Translations under genes and position numbers: made by a program
Part shown: positions 7,384 to 15,801 of the stretch, piece by piece
Position numbering within the stretch: position 1 is the first letter of the stretch
How the letters are laid out: each line of letters begins with the position of its first letter
IMG/VR virus record: IMGVR_UViG_3300037459_000169
Span: 1 to 46,688 of that record
Reading direction: 5' to 3' (one strand)
Length of the DNA stretch: 46,688 nt
Origin: a virus
Notes under the pieces: model-generated
Told to the model about the DNA's origin: nothing
Database searches by the model: none
The model's input: only the letters and a program-made list of their open reading frames with translations

Positions 7384-8241
7384 TTACGGTGAGACCACCG
7401 TGATTGTTGAAGTGGCCAAGGTTGTGCCGTCCACGTCCTTGGCCGTCAGGTCTACGTCTACTGTTTCGATGGTGTCAACGGGTCGCACGGAATAGGACCG
7501 TGCGGACAGCGTGAAGTCCATGGAGGCCCGGGTCTCCCAGTGCGCGCCGGCGATAGCGGACAAATCGATGGGGGCGGTCTTTCCCCACACCAAAACTCCC
7601 AGGGCTGTCAAGTCCTGAATCAAATCTTCTGTCATCAGGGCCTCTTCCACCTGGCTGATGACAGACCACGCACCTCCGAATGGCTCCTGTGTCTTGGAGA
7701 AGGCCTGTGCGTTGATGAGCATCGTCCTGGTGCCTTCCAGCAGCAGGACTGAAGCCGAGGACACCGTGGGCGCCGCGGCCGTCAGGGAGCCTACCAGGGC
7801 CAGGGAGCGGATGGAGCCCAGCGACGTTTGCGCGAGCGTTATCGCGCCGGCGCCCGCGTCCACGGCGGTGGCGTCCAGACCGTCCGCAGTGATGAGGTCC
7901 CGCAGTCGGTCGCGGATGGTGTCCACGGTGTCCCCGCCCACGGCGTCCGTGAAAAAGTCGTGGTCGTTGAGCACGATGATGTACCGCTTGCCCACCAACA
8001 CAGACGCTACGGTCAAGACCACGGACGTGATGGGGGTGAGGACGGTCCCACGCTTGCCCTTCCGAATCCACGCGCCGGGCCCACCAATCATGCGGAGCCC
8101 CACCATGGCCGCGGGCAGCTGTTCGAACGCAGGTTCGGTGTAGTCCCAGTGAACTTCGGTAGGGTCCACGGCCGTCCGCACAAGGTCAAAGATGCCTTGT
8201 TGAACACGGTCGAGCCGGACGGGTGGGAGGATGGCGGCCAT
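7384..8241 (-). CDS. Neck/tail terminator-like protein (gp12-type)
   Basis: 285 aa just upstream of the sheath. The first 100 residues (LDRVQQGIFDLVRTAV, YTEPAFEQLPAAMVGLRMIGGPG) resemble the LIC_12616/neck terminator gp12 family found before DUF3383 sheaths. Residues 100-145 hold an insertion with DTIRDRLRDLITADGL and TAVDAGAGAITL, a small domain seen in many virion proteins. The C-terminus (TASVRPVDTIETVDVDL-like strands) is beta-rich. Family members cap the tail and join it to the head connector. Position is the stronger support. Confidence 0.5.
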   Translation of the reverse strand: MAAILPPVRLDRVQQGIFDLVRTAVDPTEVHWDYTEPAFEQLPAAMVGLRMIGGPGAWIRKGKRGTVLTPITSVVLTVASVLVGKRYIIVLNDHDFFTDAVGGDTVDTIRDRLRDLITADGLDATAVDAGAGAITLAQTSLGSIRSLALVGSLTAAAPTVSSASVLLLEGTRTMLINAQAFSKTQEPFGGAWSVISQVEEALMTEDLIQDLTALGVLVWGKTAPIDLSAIAGAHWETRASMDFTLSARSYSVRPVDTIETVDVDLTAKDVDGTTLATSTITVVSP

Positions 8242-8636
8242 TAGAATTGCACGTCCACCAATGCAGCGAAGCCAATGAGGACTCCGCCCTGCGGGGTGTA
8301 GTTGTGATTCCCTACGAAACGATACGAGCGGTCCAGGTACAGGAAGACATCTGAACTTGCATCCGCCACGAGAAACCGGGCTTCCTGTCCGGCAGGGAAG
8401 CTGGACGTGCGTGCGTAGAACTCCACGATTTCACTGTTGCGGTCAGCCTCCGGAACCTGCAGCAGCTGACGCCCGTCAACGGTGTGCGCGGCCACGGGGT
8501 TCACTTCGAACACGAACGGCGTGACCGGCTCGTAAGCACCGCGTTCGTTCTTCACGCGTCCTGGGTGACGTGTCATCTGCAACGGTCCAACGTTGAACCG
8601 GTTGATGATGCGGCCAACTGCAAGGGGCAGGGCCAT
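8241..8636 (-). CDS. Probable head closure / head-tail joining protein
   Basis: 131 aa, beta-rich, with 1-4 bp overlaps to both neighbours. The segments TRHPGRVKNERGAY, YEPVTPFVFEVNPV, TVDGRQLLQVPEADR and DRSYRFVGNHNYTPQGGVLIG give a compact barrel-like pattern as in stopper/closure proteins, which are of this length. It lies just before the terminator-like gene. No definite family was recognised, so the role is inferred from place and size. Confidence 0.4.
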   Translation of the reverse strand: MALPLAVGRIINRFNVGPLQMTRHPGRVKNERGAYEPVTPFVFEVNPVAAHTVDGRQLLQVPEADRNSEIVEFYARTSSFPAGQEARFLVADASSDVFLYLDRSYRFVGNHNYTPQGGVLIGFAALVDVQF

Positions 8637-9169
8637 CAGTCCTTCACGTCTTCCAGTTCTTGTGGGGTGAGCTTCAAAAGTTCCTTCACTTCGGACTTTC
8701 GTTCCTGCTCCACAAGTGCCTTCTGTGCGGCCTCGAGCTCAGGGTCCAGCTCCACAGCGGTTGGGTCTTTGCCTGCAGCTTCCGCGTCAATCTTGTTGCC
8801 CAGGTGTTTCATTTCCTGGGACATGTGCTTTCGCGAGTCAAATATTTCGTCCGCAAGCTTCTCGTGCACCACCTCGTTTTGCTTCTGCGTATCGATGGTG
8901 TCCGGGGCCAGCTTTGCGTAGGCCGTGCCGCCCACACCCCCTGCACCGGCAAGCGCGAAGACCACACGAAACACCATGGCCTTCAGGTCATCGCGCCTTT
9001 CCTGTTTCTTGTCGTCTGCCTTCTTCTTCTTTTTGTCTTCCCCTTCAAGGCGTGCTTCTTCTGCAGCGTACAGGAGATGCTTCACGCCGCCGGAATCGTC
9101 CTGCCCCTTGGTCGCCCCATCAACGTGAGCTTTGTAGGCTGCCAGCTGCTGCTGTGTTTCGAAACTCAT
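8636..9169 (-). CDS. Single-pass membrane, coiled-coil protein in late operon
   Basis: 177 aa. Residues 35-65 are extremely basic/charged (DKKKKKADDKKQERRDD), followed by one hydrophobic stretch, AMVFRVVFALAGAGGVGGTAY (about 64-84), then a long charged helical region to the end. This is the only clear membrane protein among the structural genes. A spanin-like or holin-associated role is possible, as is a protein anchoring assembly to the membrane; nothing in the sequence decides. Flanking genes are also of unknown function. Confidence 0.45.
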   Translation of the reverse strand: MSFETQQQLAAYKAHVDGATKGQDDSGGVKHLLYAAEEARLEGEDKKKKKADDKKQERRDDLKAMVFRVVFALAGAGGVGGTAYAKLAPDTIDTQKQNEVVHEKLADEIFDSRKHMSQEMKHLGNKIDAEAAGKDPTAVELDPELEAAQKALVEQERKSEVKELLKLTPQELEDVKD

Positions 9170-9171
9170 GG

Positions 9172-9609
9172 CTACTCCGCTGCTTCCGCCTGCGGTTCTT
9201 TGGCTTCAGTCTTGAGCAGCGCTTCGCATGCCATGAGAATGATTGCCGGTTGCGCTTCCAGTTCTTCAATGATGGATGCCACGTCTTCTTCTCCGAGTTC
9301 CACAATCCCACCATTGGCGATTTTCGCCGCGATGTTGCCACACGCGCGCTTCTGCGGCCCCGTCCCCTCTTGCGCCTTCTTCCCATTCAGCACCAACACA
9401 TAGCAAATGTCCGCCAGCGTCTCTTCAGGACGAGACGCAGCGAGCGCGGCCAGGGCCGAGTTGAGGGCACTTGCCACGTCACGGACAGGCACAGATGGGC
9501 CCTGATTCACAAAAGATTCCAGAAGGCTCACAACCTCTGGACCGGTCACGTGCTTGCGAATGGGTTCACCCTTCAGGGTTTTCGGGATGGCGTCAAAATC
9601 GATGTTCAT
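9172..9609 (-). CDS. Hypothetical helical protein in late operon
   Basis: 145 aa, mostly helical, with an Ala/Glu-rich C-terminus (KTEAKEPQAEAAE). Segments include PEVVSLLESFVNQGPSVPVRDVASALNSAL and VASIIEELEAQPAIILMACEALL. A strong AAGGA lies 5 nt before the ATG. No family was recognised. The genes from 8636 to 9969 form a block of three small helical proteins lying between the fibre-like and neck genes, so a virion assembly role is plausible. Confidence 0.45.
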   Translation of the reverse strand: MNIDFDAIPKTLKGEPIRKHVTGPEVVSLLESFVNQGPSVPVRDVASALNSALAALAASRPEETLADICYVLVLNGKKAQEGTGPQKRACGNIAAKIANGGIVELGEEDVASIIEELEAQPAIILMACEALLKTEAKEPQAEAAE

Positions 9610-9645
9610 GGTTTTCCTTGGGTCAGTGGGCCGGGGCCCGGTTTG

Positions 9646-9969
9646 TCACACTGCTGCCTTTGCAAGCTTCTCGTACTCGGCTTCAATCTCCAATGCGTGC
9701 TCTTCCGTCTGGGCTTCAACAAGGGCGGGGATGGCCTCGAACCGCTCAAGCCGGGCGCGGGCGCGAATGTCTCCCACCTCCGTTTGGCCAGCCTTCTTCT
9801 GCTCCTCTTTGGCTGCCTTGTCCGCTGCGTCAGCAATCTTCTTTTGCTTGGGAATCTCGTCCCTGCACCGCTTGAGTTTGCCGACCCCATAGGCGCGGCG
9901 CTTGTCAGCCAGGGCCTTACCTTCAACTCGAATCTCGTCGGCTCGTTCTTTTTTCGTTTCTGTGGGCAT
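9646..9969 (-). CDS. Small charged helical protein in late operon
   Basis: 107 aa with very high Lys, Glu and Ala content and almost no aromatic residues, likely one long helix or coiled coil (for example KIADAADKAAKEEQKKA and ALEIEAEYEKLAKAA). The C-terminus lies 36 bp before the next gene; that gap contains a GGGCC-GG-GGCCC inverted repeat. No family recognised. Could be a chaperone or small scaffold-like protein for the fibres encoded just upstream. Confidence 0.45.
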   Translation of the reverse strand: MPTETKKERADEIRVEGKALADKRRAYGVGKLKRCRDEIPKQKKIADAADKAAKEEQKKAGQTEVGDIRARARLERFEAIPALVEAQTEEHALEIEAEYEKLAKAAV

Positions 9970-9973
9970 ATTG

Positions 9974-11626
9974 CTAGCTCGCTGTGGTGCTGTCCGTGAT
10001 GATGCCAGTGAGTGTAAGCTTCGTCAGCAGGTCTGTGATTGCCGCCGGGGTGTCTCGGGCCCCGACGATATCTTGCCTGGTGACCGGCGCCACGTTGTAG
10101 AGACCTACGGTTGTACCGTCGTGATTGAGAGCACCGCCAATCGTGATGTCGTTGGCGAGTGTGATGTTGGTTTGCGCAATCGTAAGCTCAAGGCCTCCGC
10201 TGATGTAGTGTCGCCATATCTGGAACTGCTCGCTAAACTCGACCCGGTTTCCGCTGTCGATAGCTTGAACTGCCGGCACCCCAGTCGTCCCGCCCTTGAG
10301 CAGAACAACCGCCGCATCCCCGGCGTTGACCGTGCCGCCAATCTGCAAGGTGGACGACCCCTGCGCGCCTGACATCAAACGTAGGTCCGTGTCGTCGACC
10401 CCGAATATGACACCTCGAAACGCCGTGCCGTCGTGCCGGTCAAACAAAAAGTTCTCGTTGGCGTCGTGGAGTAGTCTCCAGTCCCCGACGCTAGCCACCG
10501 TATCTCCGGAAAAGTATTCAACCCCTGCGACACTTGCCGCACCCTTGATGATTCGAAGCAACGGCGCGCCCGTAGCATCGCCCACCGCCAGAATGGGACT
10601 CGCGCCGTCCCATGTGGAGTTGCCGCCAATCGTCATGGCGTCGGCGAAGAAGTTTAGCCAGCGCTCGGTCGTGGTCCCGTTTGTGAGTTGGCTATCGGTG
10701 ACTGACTTGAACTGGGTGGCGTTCACAGAGATGCGAGCGGCGTTTACGGCCCGAATCTGGAATGTGCCGGTGCTATTGTTGTAGAGGATTCCGCCTTCAA
10801 ACGCGTTGATCCCATTATCAACCGCCCACGTCGCCGTGCCGGACGCACCCACGAACGTCGTCGTCGTATGTGCTACGGGCGTGGACGGGTTCCCGATGTT
10901 GAACGCCGTCGCAGCGGTCGCTTCCTCCATCAAGAACGTGTTGTTGTTGTCGGGCCACCGTAGGATGGATAGGTCGCCGCCGATTGAGTCGTTGTACAGG
11001 AACCGCAGGTTCTCTGCGGCCGTCTGCTCAATCGTGAAGTCTCCCCCGCCGGAGCTGGTCCCGGTTGTTTTCCAGAGTCGAATCTGCGCGATGCTGCCAG
11101 CGCCTGATGCCAGTTGCAGAATCGTGGGGCCGGTGGCATCACCAATCCGGAAACCGGGGTCGGTCGTTGGGTCCTCCAGCACCAGCATAGTCACGGCGCT
11201 GGCCGTGTTCAGAGACAGCGTCGCGGATAGAGCCCCGGACGCTTTGAAAAACCGCTGGCGCCAGGTATCCCCCGTGAAGTCTTCGTGCGCCCGGGTGACC
11301 GGGGAGCCTTGATTATCTTGGAACTCGAACCCAAAGGTCTCTGGGATTGTCTGGCCCACGCTTAGAACGGTCGCCAGCGGCACTCCTGCCAACACCGTAC
11401 GCAGAATCGGGTATGCGGCTTGGATGAAGTCATCTTCTCCGTTGCCCCACAGCTGCCCGACTGCGTTTTCTATCTCCGTCGGGTCTGCTTCTTCACCGGC
11501 TTCATCCTGCTTCAGCGTGTTGAAGATGTCCGCGAAGGTCGTACCCGGAAACCCCGGCACAGCCTTCGCCAGAAAGGTTGCGAGGTCTTCACCTGCGATG
11601 TCAAAGATGTTGACTGGGTTTGCCAT
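9974..11626 (-). CDS. Fibre-like virion protein (head or tail fibre)
   Basis: 550 aa. The first 100 residues are a helical head (NIFDIAGEDLATFLAKAVPG), followed by about 400 residues of short beta repeats rich in Gly, Thr, Asn and Ala. It ends with GALNHDGTTVGLYNVAPV, TRQDIVGARDTPAAITDLLTKLTLTGII, a C-terminal module common in phage fibres that trimerise: short strand G.Y...PV.RQ, then a helix over which .LL..L...GII pack. It is encoded among connector genes rather than after the baseplate, so a capsid fibre is as likely as a tail fibre. Confidence 0.6.
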   Translation of the reverse strand: MANPVNIFDIAGEDLATFLAKAVPGFPGTTFADIFNTLKQDEAGEEADPTEIENAVGQLWGNGEDDFIQAAYPILRTVLAGVPLATVLSVGQTIPETFGFEFQDNQGSPVTRAHEDFTGDTWRQRFFKASGALSATLSLNTASAVTMLVLEDPTTDPGFRIGDATGPTILQLASGAGSIAQIRLWKTTGTSSGGGDFTIEQTAAENLRFLYNDSIGGDLSILRWPDNNNTFLMEEATAATAFNIGNPSTPVAHTTTTFVGASGTATWAVDNGINAFEGGILYNNSTGTFQIRAVNAARISVNATQFKSVTDSQLTNGTTTERWLNFFADAMTIGGNSTWDGASPILAVGDATGAPLLRIIKGAASVAGVEYFSGDTVASVGDWRLLHDANENFLFDRHDGTAFRGVIFGVDDTDLRLMSGAQGSSTLQIGGTVNAGDAAVVLLKGGTTGVPAVQAIDSGNRVEFSEQFQIWRHYISGGLELTIAQTNITLANDITIGGALNHDGTTVGLYNVAPVTRQDIVGARDTPAAITDLLTKLTLTGIITDSTTAS

Positions 11627-11628
11627 AG

Positions 11629-13326
11629 CTACTGAATCCTCATCGAGAACTGTTGAATATCCAGGTCTGAAGTCCCATCCCTGTTTCGAGCTTGGATACG
11701 CACCCGTCCGTTCGTGTTGAGCTTGACGGGGGTGAAAAGACAGATGCTTTCCGTATTTGCCTTCAGTTCGATGCCGAACACTTCGGCGTCCGCGGTCGGG
11801 GCATCGTCCACGAGAACTCGAAATTGGAACTGTTGAATAGCTGCAAAGCTCATGGCTGTGATGGCCGCTGTGGCATACCCATCAAACTCCTTGCGCCCCA
11901 GGTACCGCAACTCACCAATCGCGGCGTCAGCCATCTCCCAACGCTGGATGCTGCTCGAGACCACGGCCGTGTCCAGGTCGAGGTCAACCCAGACATCCCG
12001 CGTAGAGATTGTCGTCGTCAACGTGTTGTCGGTGGCGTGGAGGCTGCCAATCGATTTGGAGTCTGGCTGGAGTCCACACACCGTGGTGGTGACGCCGATA
12101 GACGTTTCGTTCTTGCTCTGGGACGACACCGTGCCCGTCGCGTCGTCCCCCACAAAAGCCGTTGGGATGTCGAAGTTGTCATCGTCGACTTCGAACATGT
12201 TCGTGGTGTCGTTGTAGTTGGTGGTCCCGGTGATGGTGTTGGTCTCTCCATCCGCGAGCCCATGTCCCACCGCGGTCACGCGTGTGAACTGGATGGCGCC
12301 TGTGTCCGTTGCGCCAAAGGCTACGTTGATGTCGAAGCCCATCTCGTCAAGAGAGACGCGCACGATGGCGTGAAGTCCGTCGTACGTTGTCCCAGTGTTA
12401 CCCTTGGCCCGGACAACCTGCCCGACCACGAACTTCTGGATACCGGAAAACCGAATCGTTGAATCGACGCTAGGGTTCACCGATGAGTCCGTCACGCTGG
12501 CAAAGGCAACATCTGCCGGGTCGAACTTCGTGATGGACTCGGAGATGTCCGGGCGGAAGAAGTTCCCGAAGGCAGGGCTGCCGCCAAAGGGGCAAAGCGC
12601 AATCTCGTAAATCCCTCCCGCAGCAGAATCAATGGCGAACGAAGAATCTCCGGGCCCGAGCGCAAGACTTCCGCCGCTGAACTGAGAAATCGTTTGCGGT
12701 CCTTGGTAGGACAGCATGGGTGTTTCCATCGGGACACCCACGGAGACATGGGAAAACGGGTCCGAAATCTGTCTGATGTTCCCGTTGACGCTCCGCACTA
12801 CCAGGCCTTTCCTCGCAACCCATCCGCTGCTTAGAACTGCGACGCTGATGTCAACAACCCTTCCGAATTTTGCGAATGCGACAAGCCCTGTGTCTTTGAT
12901 GAACAGAGCATTCTGCCGCTGGATTGGGTCAATGTCGGTGCTTTGTCCAACAAGGTCAAAGAGCGTAGCCCCGAAACCTAAACCTCCGTTGCTGACATCG
13001 AAAATCACCACGTTGTTCAGCCGAATGTTTCCGGTCCCCCGTCCCCAAATGTGCGCACCGGGGTTTCCGGCAACGAGCATTGCAACGTTTTGACTGTCTC
13101 CTAAAATCTCTGTGAACCTGAACCCAATGCCAGGCTCTGCAGGCCACAAGATGGGCGGCCAAACGAAGGTGGACTGCACCACATACTGGACGCCAATGTC
13201 AATCGGTGTCCGCATCACGCCGTCAGGCGCCAGCACAAGTGGAGGCAGGTCGGTGATTGAATCTACCTCCTGAACAACGCTTGGGTTCCGCGTTCGCGCT
13301 ATCCTGTCAATGGCGTTTGTGCTCAC
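11629..13326 (-). CDS. Large beta-rich fibre/spike-like virion protein
   Basis: 565 aa, Gly/Asp/Thr/Val-rich. Residues 90-150 (HIWGRGTGNIRLNNVVIFDV, then GFGATLFDLVG) look like rungs of a right-handed beta-helix, as in receptor-binding or glycan-degrading spikes. The middle includes a repeated RFSGIQKFVVGQVVRAKG / RVTAVGHGLADGETNTITG motif typical of small beta domains in virion proteins. The start overlaps the preceding gene by 4 bp. No catalytic residues can be assigned by eye. It probably acts with the genes on either side as a surface fibre set. Confidence 0.5.
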   Translation of the reverse strand: MSTNAIDRIARTRNPSVVQEVDSITDLPPLVLAPDGVMRTPIDIGVQYVVQSTFVWPPILWPAEPGIGFRFTEILGDSQNVAMLVAGNPGAHIWGRGTGNIRLNNVVIFDVSNGGLGFGATLFDLVGQSTDIDPIQRQNALFIKDTGLVAFAKFGRVVDISVAVLSSGWVARKGLVVRSVNGNIRQISDPFSHVSVGVPMETPMLSYQGPQTISQFSGGSLALGPGDSSFAIDSAAGGIYEIALCPFGGSPAFGNFFRPDISESITKFDPADVAFASVTDSSVNPSVDSTIRFSGIQKFVVGQVVRAKGNTGTTYDGLHAIVRVSLDEMGFDINVAFGATDTGAIQFTRVTAVGHGLADGETNTITGTTNYNDTTNMFEVDDDNFDIPTAFVGDDATGTVSSQSKNETSIGVTTTVCGLQPDSKSIGSLHATDNTLTTTISTRDVWVDLDLDTAVVSSSIQRWEMADAAIGELRYLGRKEFDGYATAAITAMSFAAIQQFQFRVLVDDAPTADAEVFGIELKANTESICLFTPVKLNTNGRVRIQARNRDGTSDLDIQQFSMRIQ

Positions 13327-13817
13327 GCGATGCTCTCCAAGTTTCCACCGGTTGCTTGAAGCGTGATGGATGCGTAGGGCAGCGTCAGGAACGCTTCGGT
13401 CCCGTTGTCGATGGTCTCACTCCCCCCCGTGGCTATCGTGATGCGGTTGCCTTCTCCTGCGCTCGCATCGACGGCGCGCACAATGAATATGCGACCCTCT
13501 GTGATATCTGCTGACGATATCGTGAGAGTTTTTCCGGGAGTTGTCATCCGGTACACGTTGAACGAACCCAGCGCCGCTGTGTTGGCATCAACCGCACTCG
13601 ATACCGTCGTGAGAGCAGCGGACGGCCCTGGCGGTCCCACTGGTCCACCCTTGGACTGCAGTAGCAGCGTGGGTTTGGTCTGTGCCGCCAACACCAAAGG
13701 CGGTGTCTCCTGAAGCAGCTTCGTTGCAGGCGTCGTCACCTTCAGCACCGCAGGCGTGGTGACTTGCAGCAGACGCGTCGCAGGCGTCTTCACAATCAGC
13801 AGCTGACAGCTGTTCAC
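13323..13817 (-). CDS. Repeat-containing virion protein with collagen-like patch
   Basis: 164 aa. Residues 8-55 hold degenerate 8-11-residue repeats built on TPAT.LLQ (KTPATRLLQV, TTPAVLKV, TTPATKLLQE, then QTKPTLLLQS). These are followed by GGPVGPPGPS, a short collagen-like stretch, then a beta-rich domain (NVYRMTTPGKTLTISSADIT...). Repeats plus Gly-X-Y are common where fibres attach to a virion. A GTG start overlaps the stop of the preceding gene (GTGA). It may link the fibre proteins 11629-13326 and 9974-11626 to the capsid or neck. Confidence 0.5.
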   Translation of the reverse strand: MNSCQLLIVKTPATRLLQVTTPAVLKVTTPATKLLQETPPLVLAAQTKPTLLLQSKGGPVGPPGPSAALTTVSSAVDANTAALGSFNVYRMTTPGKTLTISSADITEGRIFIVRAVDASAGEGNRITIATGGSETIDNGTEAFLTLPYASITLQATGGNLESIA

Positions 13818-14203
13818 GGGTTCGGGTCCCTGGCTGTGATGGTGACAGAGATTTGGAAGATGGTGCGCTTGGCGGACAAGGCCGCGTTGGTCACGAAGAT
13901 GTTGGCCACGCAGACCTGGGGCGTGCTGACATCCCTGACCATCTTGACGGTGATGGCCCCGTCATCCGCAAGCGGGTTGACCACGGTCAGAGGCAGGTTG
14001 CCATCCACGATGTCGATGCCCGCGACCCAGCCGCCGTTGTCCGACAGGAACAGCGCTGGGTTGATGGGCGTGCCGCTGGCGTCCTCACCTTCGGCCACGA
14101 TGAACGTGGCGAACAGCGAATCATTCTCCAGCAGTGGCTGTCCACGGTCGCATCCGATGGCAACCTGGGAGAGCGTTTCAAGCGCTTGGATGTCAATGGC
14201 CAT
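13814..14203 (-). CDS. Hypothetical beta-rich virion protein
   Basis: 129 aa starting at ATG 14203, which has GGAGG 7 nt upstream; the frame is open 18 codons further but without such a site. The protein has a helical start (IDIQALETLSQVAI), then strands with GDRGQPLLENDSLFATFIVAEGED split by turns, and AITVKMVRDVSTPQV. It follows the gp10-like connector and the small Trp-rich gene, overlapping the latter by 11 bp. No family recognised. Confidence 0.5.
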   Translation of the reverse strand: MAIDIQALETLSQVAIGCDRGQPLLENDSLFATFIVAEGEDASGTPINPALFLSDNGGWVAGIDIVDGNLPLTVVNPLADDGAITVKMVRDVSTPQVCVANIFVTNAALSAKRTIFQISVTITARDPNP

Positions 14204-14363
14204 GTCCGTGCCTCCATGCTTCCAACACGCGGGGCTTCCCTGCCACGCGGCACACAATACCTTCCGCCCACCATTTGAGCCGCAGCCATGCCCGTTGTCT
14301 GGGGGTATAGATGAGCCACCATGTCTTGACGGGGAGAAGAACTGTATTGGGCACTTCGGTCAT
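14193..14363 (-). CDS. Small Trp-rich protein (56 aa) in head-tail connector block
   Basis: A short frame that fills the otherwise unexplained 156-bp gap. Its ATG overlaps the stop of the gp10-like gene (ATGA) and its 3' end overlaps the start of the next gene by 11 bp. The product MTEVPNTVLLPVKTWW... has six Trp and ten Arg/Lys, with KTWWLIYTPRQRAWLRLKWW in its first half and a His-rich end (RHGHGH). Coupling at both ends argues for a real gene; its function is unknown. An amphipathic membrane or nucleic-acid-binding peptide is possible. Confidence 0.55.
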   Translation of the reverse strand: MTEVPNTVLLPVKTWWLIYTPRQRAWLRLKWWAEGIVCRVAGKPRVLEAWRHGHGH

Positions 14364-14842
14364 GACTTACCCCTTGCGGCAATGCGTCCGCCACGGCCGC
14401 GGACAAGCCATTGAATAGAGCGTGAAAGTTTCAGCGTGTCCTGCAGCGGGATGCCGTGGCCCTTCGCTGCAACGGTGGACGCTTCCAGCTGCCGCGCCCA
14501 CGCCGTGCTGTTCAGGATGGTGTCCACCGTCATGCGTCCGATGGAGCGCCCCATGAAGGACATCGCCTGCAGCGGCGTCTGTCTGTTGGCCACCACCTGC
14601 GCCACCTGCTCCGCCCACTGCCTCCGTATCGTTGCAGAATTCGCAAACAACGTTGTCCGCATGAAAGGTAACGCACGCATCTTGGACGTCCCGAACTCCA
14701 GGAACAGGCCGACTAACGCTACTGGTGTACCGTCCGGATAGCGTGCTCGTGGGTCCACGCCCACTTCGAGCGTGAACCCGTCCAACATCCCGATGTTGGC
14801 CTTCAGCTTTTTCAGCCCAGTATCCTGGAATGTGACGGGCAT
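14360..14842 (-). CDS. HK97 gp10-like head-tail connector/neck protein
   Basis: 160 aa. The conserved core is VGVDPRARYPDGTPVALVGLFLEFGTSK followed by MRALPFMRTTLFAN (positions about 27-68): a beta-hairpin, the E-F/Y-G-T motif and the R-PF-R motif of the HK97 gp10 / phage morphogenesis family. The rest is helical with basic C-terminus (VRGRGGRIAARGKS). Members join the connector to the tail. It lies after the DUF4054 connector gene, a standard order. Confidence 0.75.
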   Translation of the reverse strand: MPVTFQDTGLKKLKANIGMLDGFTLEVGVDPRARYPDGTPVALVGLFLEFGTSKMRALPFMRTTLFANSATIRRQWAEQVAQVVANRQTPLQAMSFMGRSIGRMTVDTILNSTAWARQLEASTVAAKGHGIPLQDTLKLSRSIQWLVRGRGGRIAARGKS

Positions 14843-14845
14843 CGT

Positions 14846-15235
14846 TCATCGCGGTGTCAGCAATACACGTCGGCCTACCATGCCGACAACGAAAAGGGTC
14901 TTCTTTTTGGCCAGGTACAGGCGCCCCCAGTTGGTGGTGGCATAGTTCGCATCAAGACCGTCCGCGCTCCCCGTTGCACCATAGGCGACTTTGATTTTGT
15001 CAATCTCTTCCGCCGTGACGGGGCCACGTTCGCCAGGGTCCTTGCCTTCCCCGGCAACGGTCATGTTGTGAGCCGTCAGCAGGATGTGCAGTTGGCTGGA
15101 CTTGTCCCCGGACGCTTGCAGGTTGATTTCCTGTCCCGCCAACTCCAGCCACAACCGCGTCACCTCCGGGGGTACGTCACAGAACCCGGTGGCAATCGCG
15201 GTGAACTCTTCAACCGTTGCGAGACGTCTAGCCAT
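14846..15235 (-). CDS. Head-tail connector, DUF4054-type
   Basis: 129 aa. It shows the DUF4054 layout: N-terminal helices (VEEFTAIATGFCDVPPEVTRLWLEL), a central LHILLTAHNMTVAGEG helix, the GERGPVTAEEIDKIKVAYGA turn-strand, and a late TTNWGRLYLAKKKT. These adaptors dock on the portal ring and extend the DNA channel. Position after the capsid genes and before the gp10-like gene supports it. Start overlaps the previous gene by 8 bp. Confidence 0.75.
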   Translation of the reverse strand: MARRLATVEEFTAIATGFCDVPPEVTRLWLELAGQEINLQASGDKSSQLHILLTAHNMTVAGEGKDPGERGPVTAEEIDKIKVAYGATGSADGLDANYATTNWGRLYLAKKKTLFVVGMVGRRVLLTPR

Positions 15236-15710
15236 TCAGTTCCTTCATGCGCTCTTCCAGGGCGGTCTTGACCCCTTCACGCTCTTCAACGGCGTGCAAG
15301 GCCTCGAGTTCGTCAAGGTCGGTCATCTTGCCCACCAACGATTTTGCGCTGCGCCAGTGCATGGCAGCAAACGCCGCTTCATCATTGGGCGAGGCTGGGG
15401 TGACATCGTCTGCCATCTTGACTGCGGGTGCCGGCTGTGTGTCCACGGTGGACGGTGCGGCCGCGGGCTTCCCTTTGCCCAGGCGCACGATGACGGCGCC
15501 GCTGCGAATCATATTGTCCGCGCGCTCCATCCATGAACGGGCGACGTCATCCGGGACATCGTCTGCCGTTTCTCCTGCGCCAATAAGTTTGGTGTACGCG
15601 GTGGCTGCTGCCTGTGACGCGTCGGTCACTGTGCCGTCACGGTCCACGCCGGGACCTGTGATGGAAAGAGCGTACTTGGTCTTGTTGATGATGATGGCCA
15701 CTTGATTCAC
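15228..15710 (-). CDS. Hypothetical head protein with HI1506/FluMu-like C-terminus
   Basis: About 160 aa if started at GTG 15710 (GTG 15701 is an alternative; neither has a good ribosome site, and the frame stays open back into the capsid gene, which I reject). After a beta start (VAIIINKTKYALSITGPGV) and a Pro/Ala-rich linker (GKPAAAPSTVDTQPAPAV), the last 45 residues form a small helical module, KSLVGKMTDLDELEALHAV then KTALEERMKELNG, like the short helix-turn-helix tails of Mu-type head proteins. Placed between capsid and connectors. Function unknown. Confidence 0.45.
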   Translation of the reverse strand: MNQVAIIINKTKYALSITGPGVDRDGTVTDASQAAATAYTKLIGAGETADDVPDDVARSWMERADNMIRSGAVIVRLGKGKPAAAPSTVDTQPAPAVKMADDVTPASPNDEAAFAAMHWRSAKSLVGKMTDLDELEALHAVEEREGVKTALEERMKELNG

Positions 15711-15742
15711 GTTCGATGTATCGATGGATTTACAGGTGGCTT

Positions 15743-15783
15743 CCCACCGCACCCCGGACCATCGAAAAACCGGGGGCGGTAGG
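15743..15783 (-). other. Stem-loop in the capsid-connector intergenic gap
   Basis: In the gap after the major capsid gene, the minus strand can form a 14-bp stem with one bulged base: arms 15783-15770 and 15757-15743, 12-nt loop containing five T. The 3' arm overlaps a second, exclusive hairpin GGTGG-GAAG-CCACC (15748-15735). No U-tract follows, so it is not a standard terminator; an mRNA-stabilising or processing element after the abundant capsid message is more likely. Confidence 0.45.
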
Positions 15784-15801
15784 TTGCCGGACTGGCAGGA
15801 C

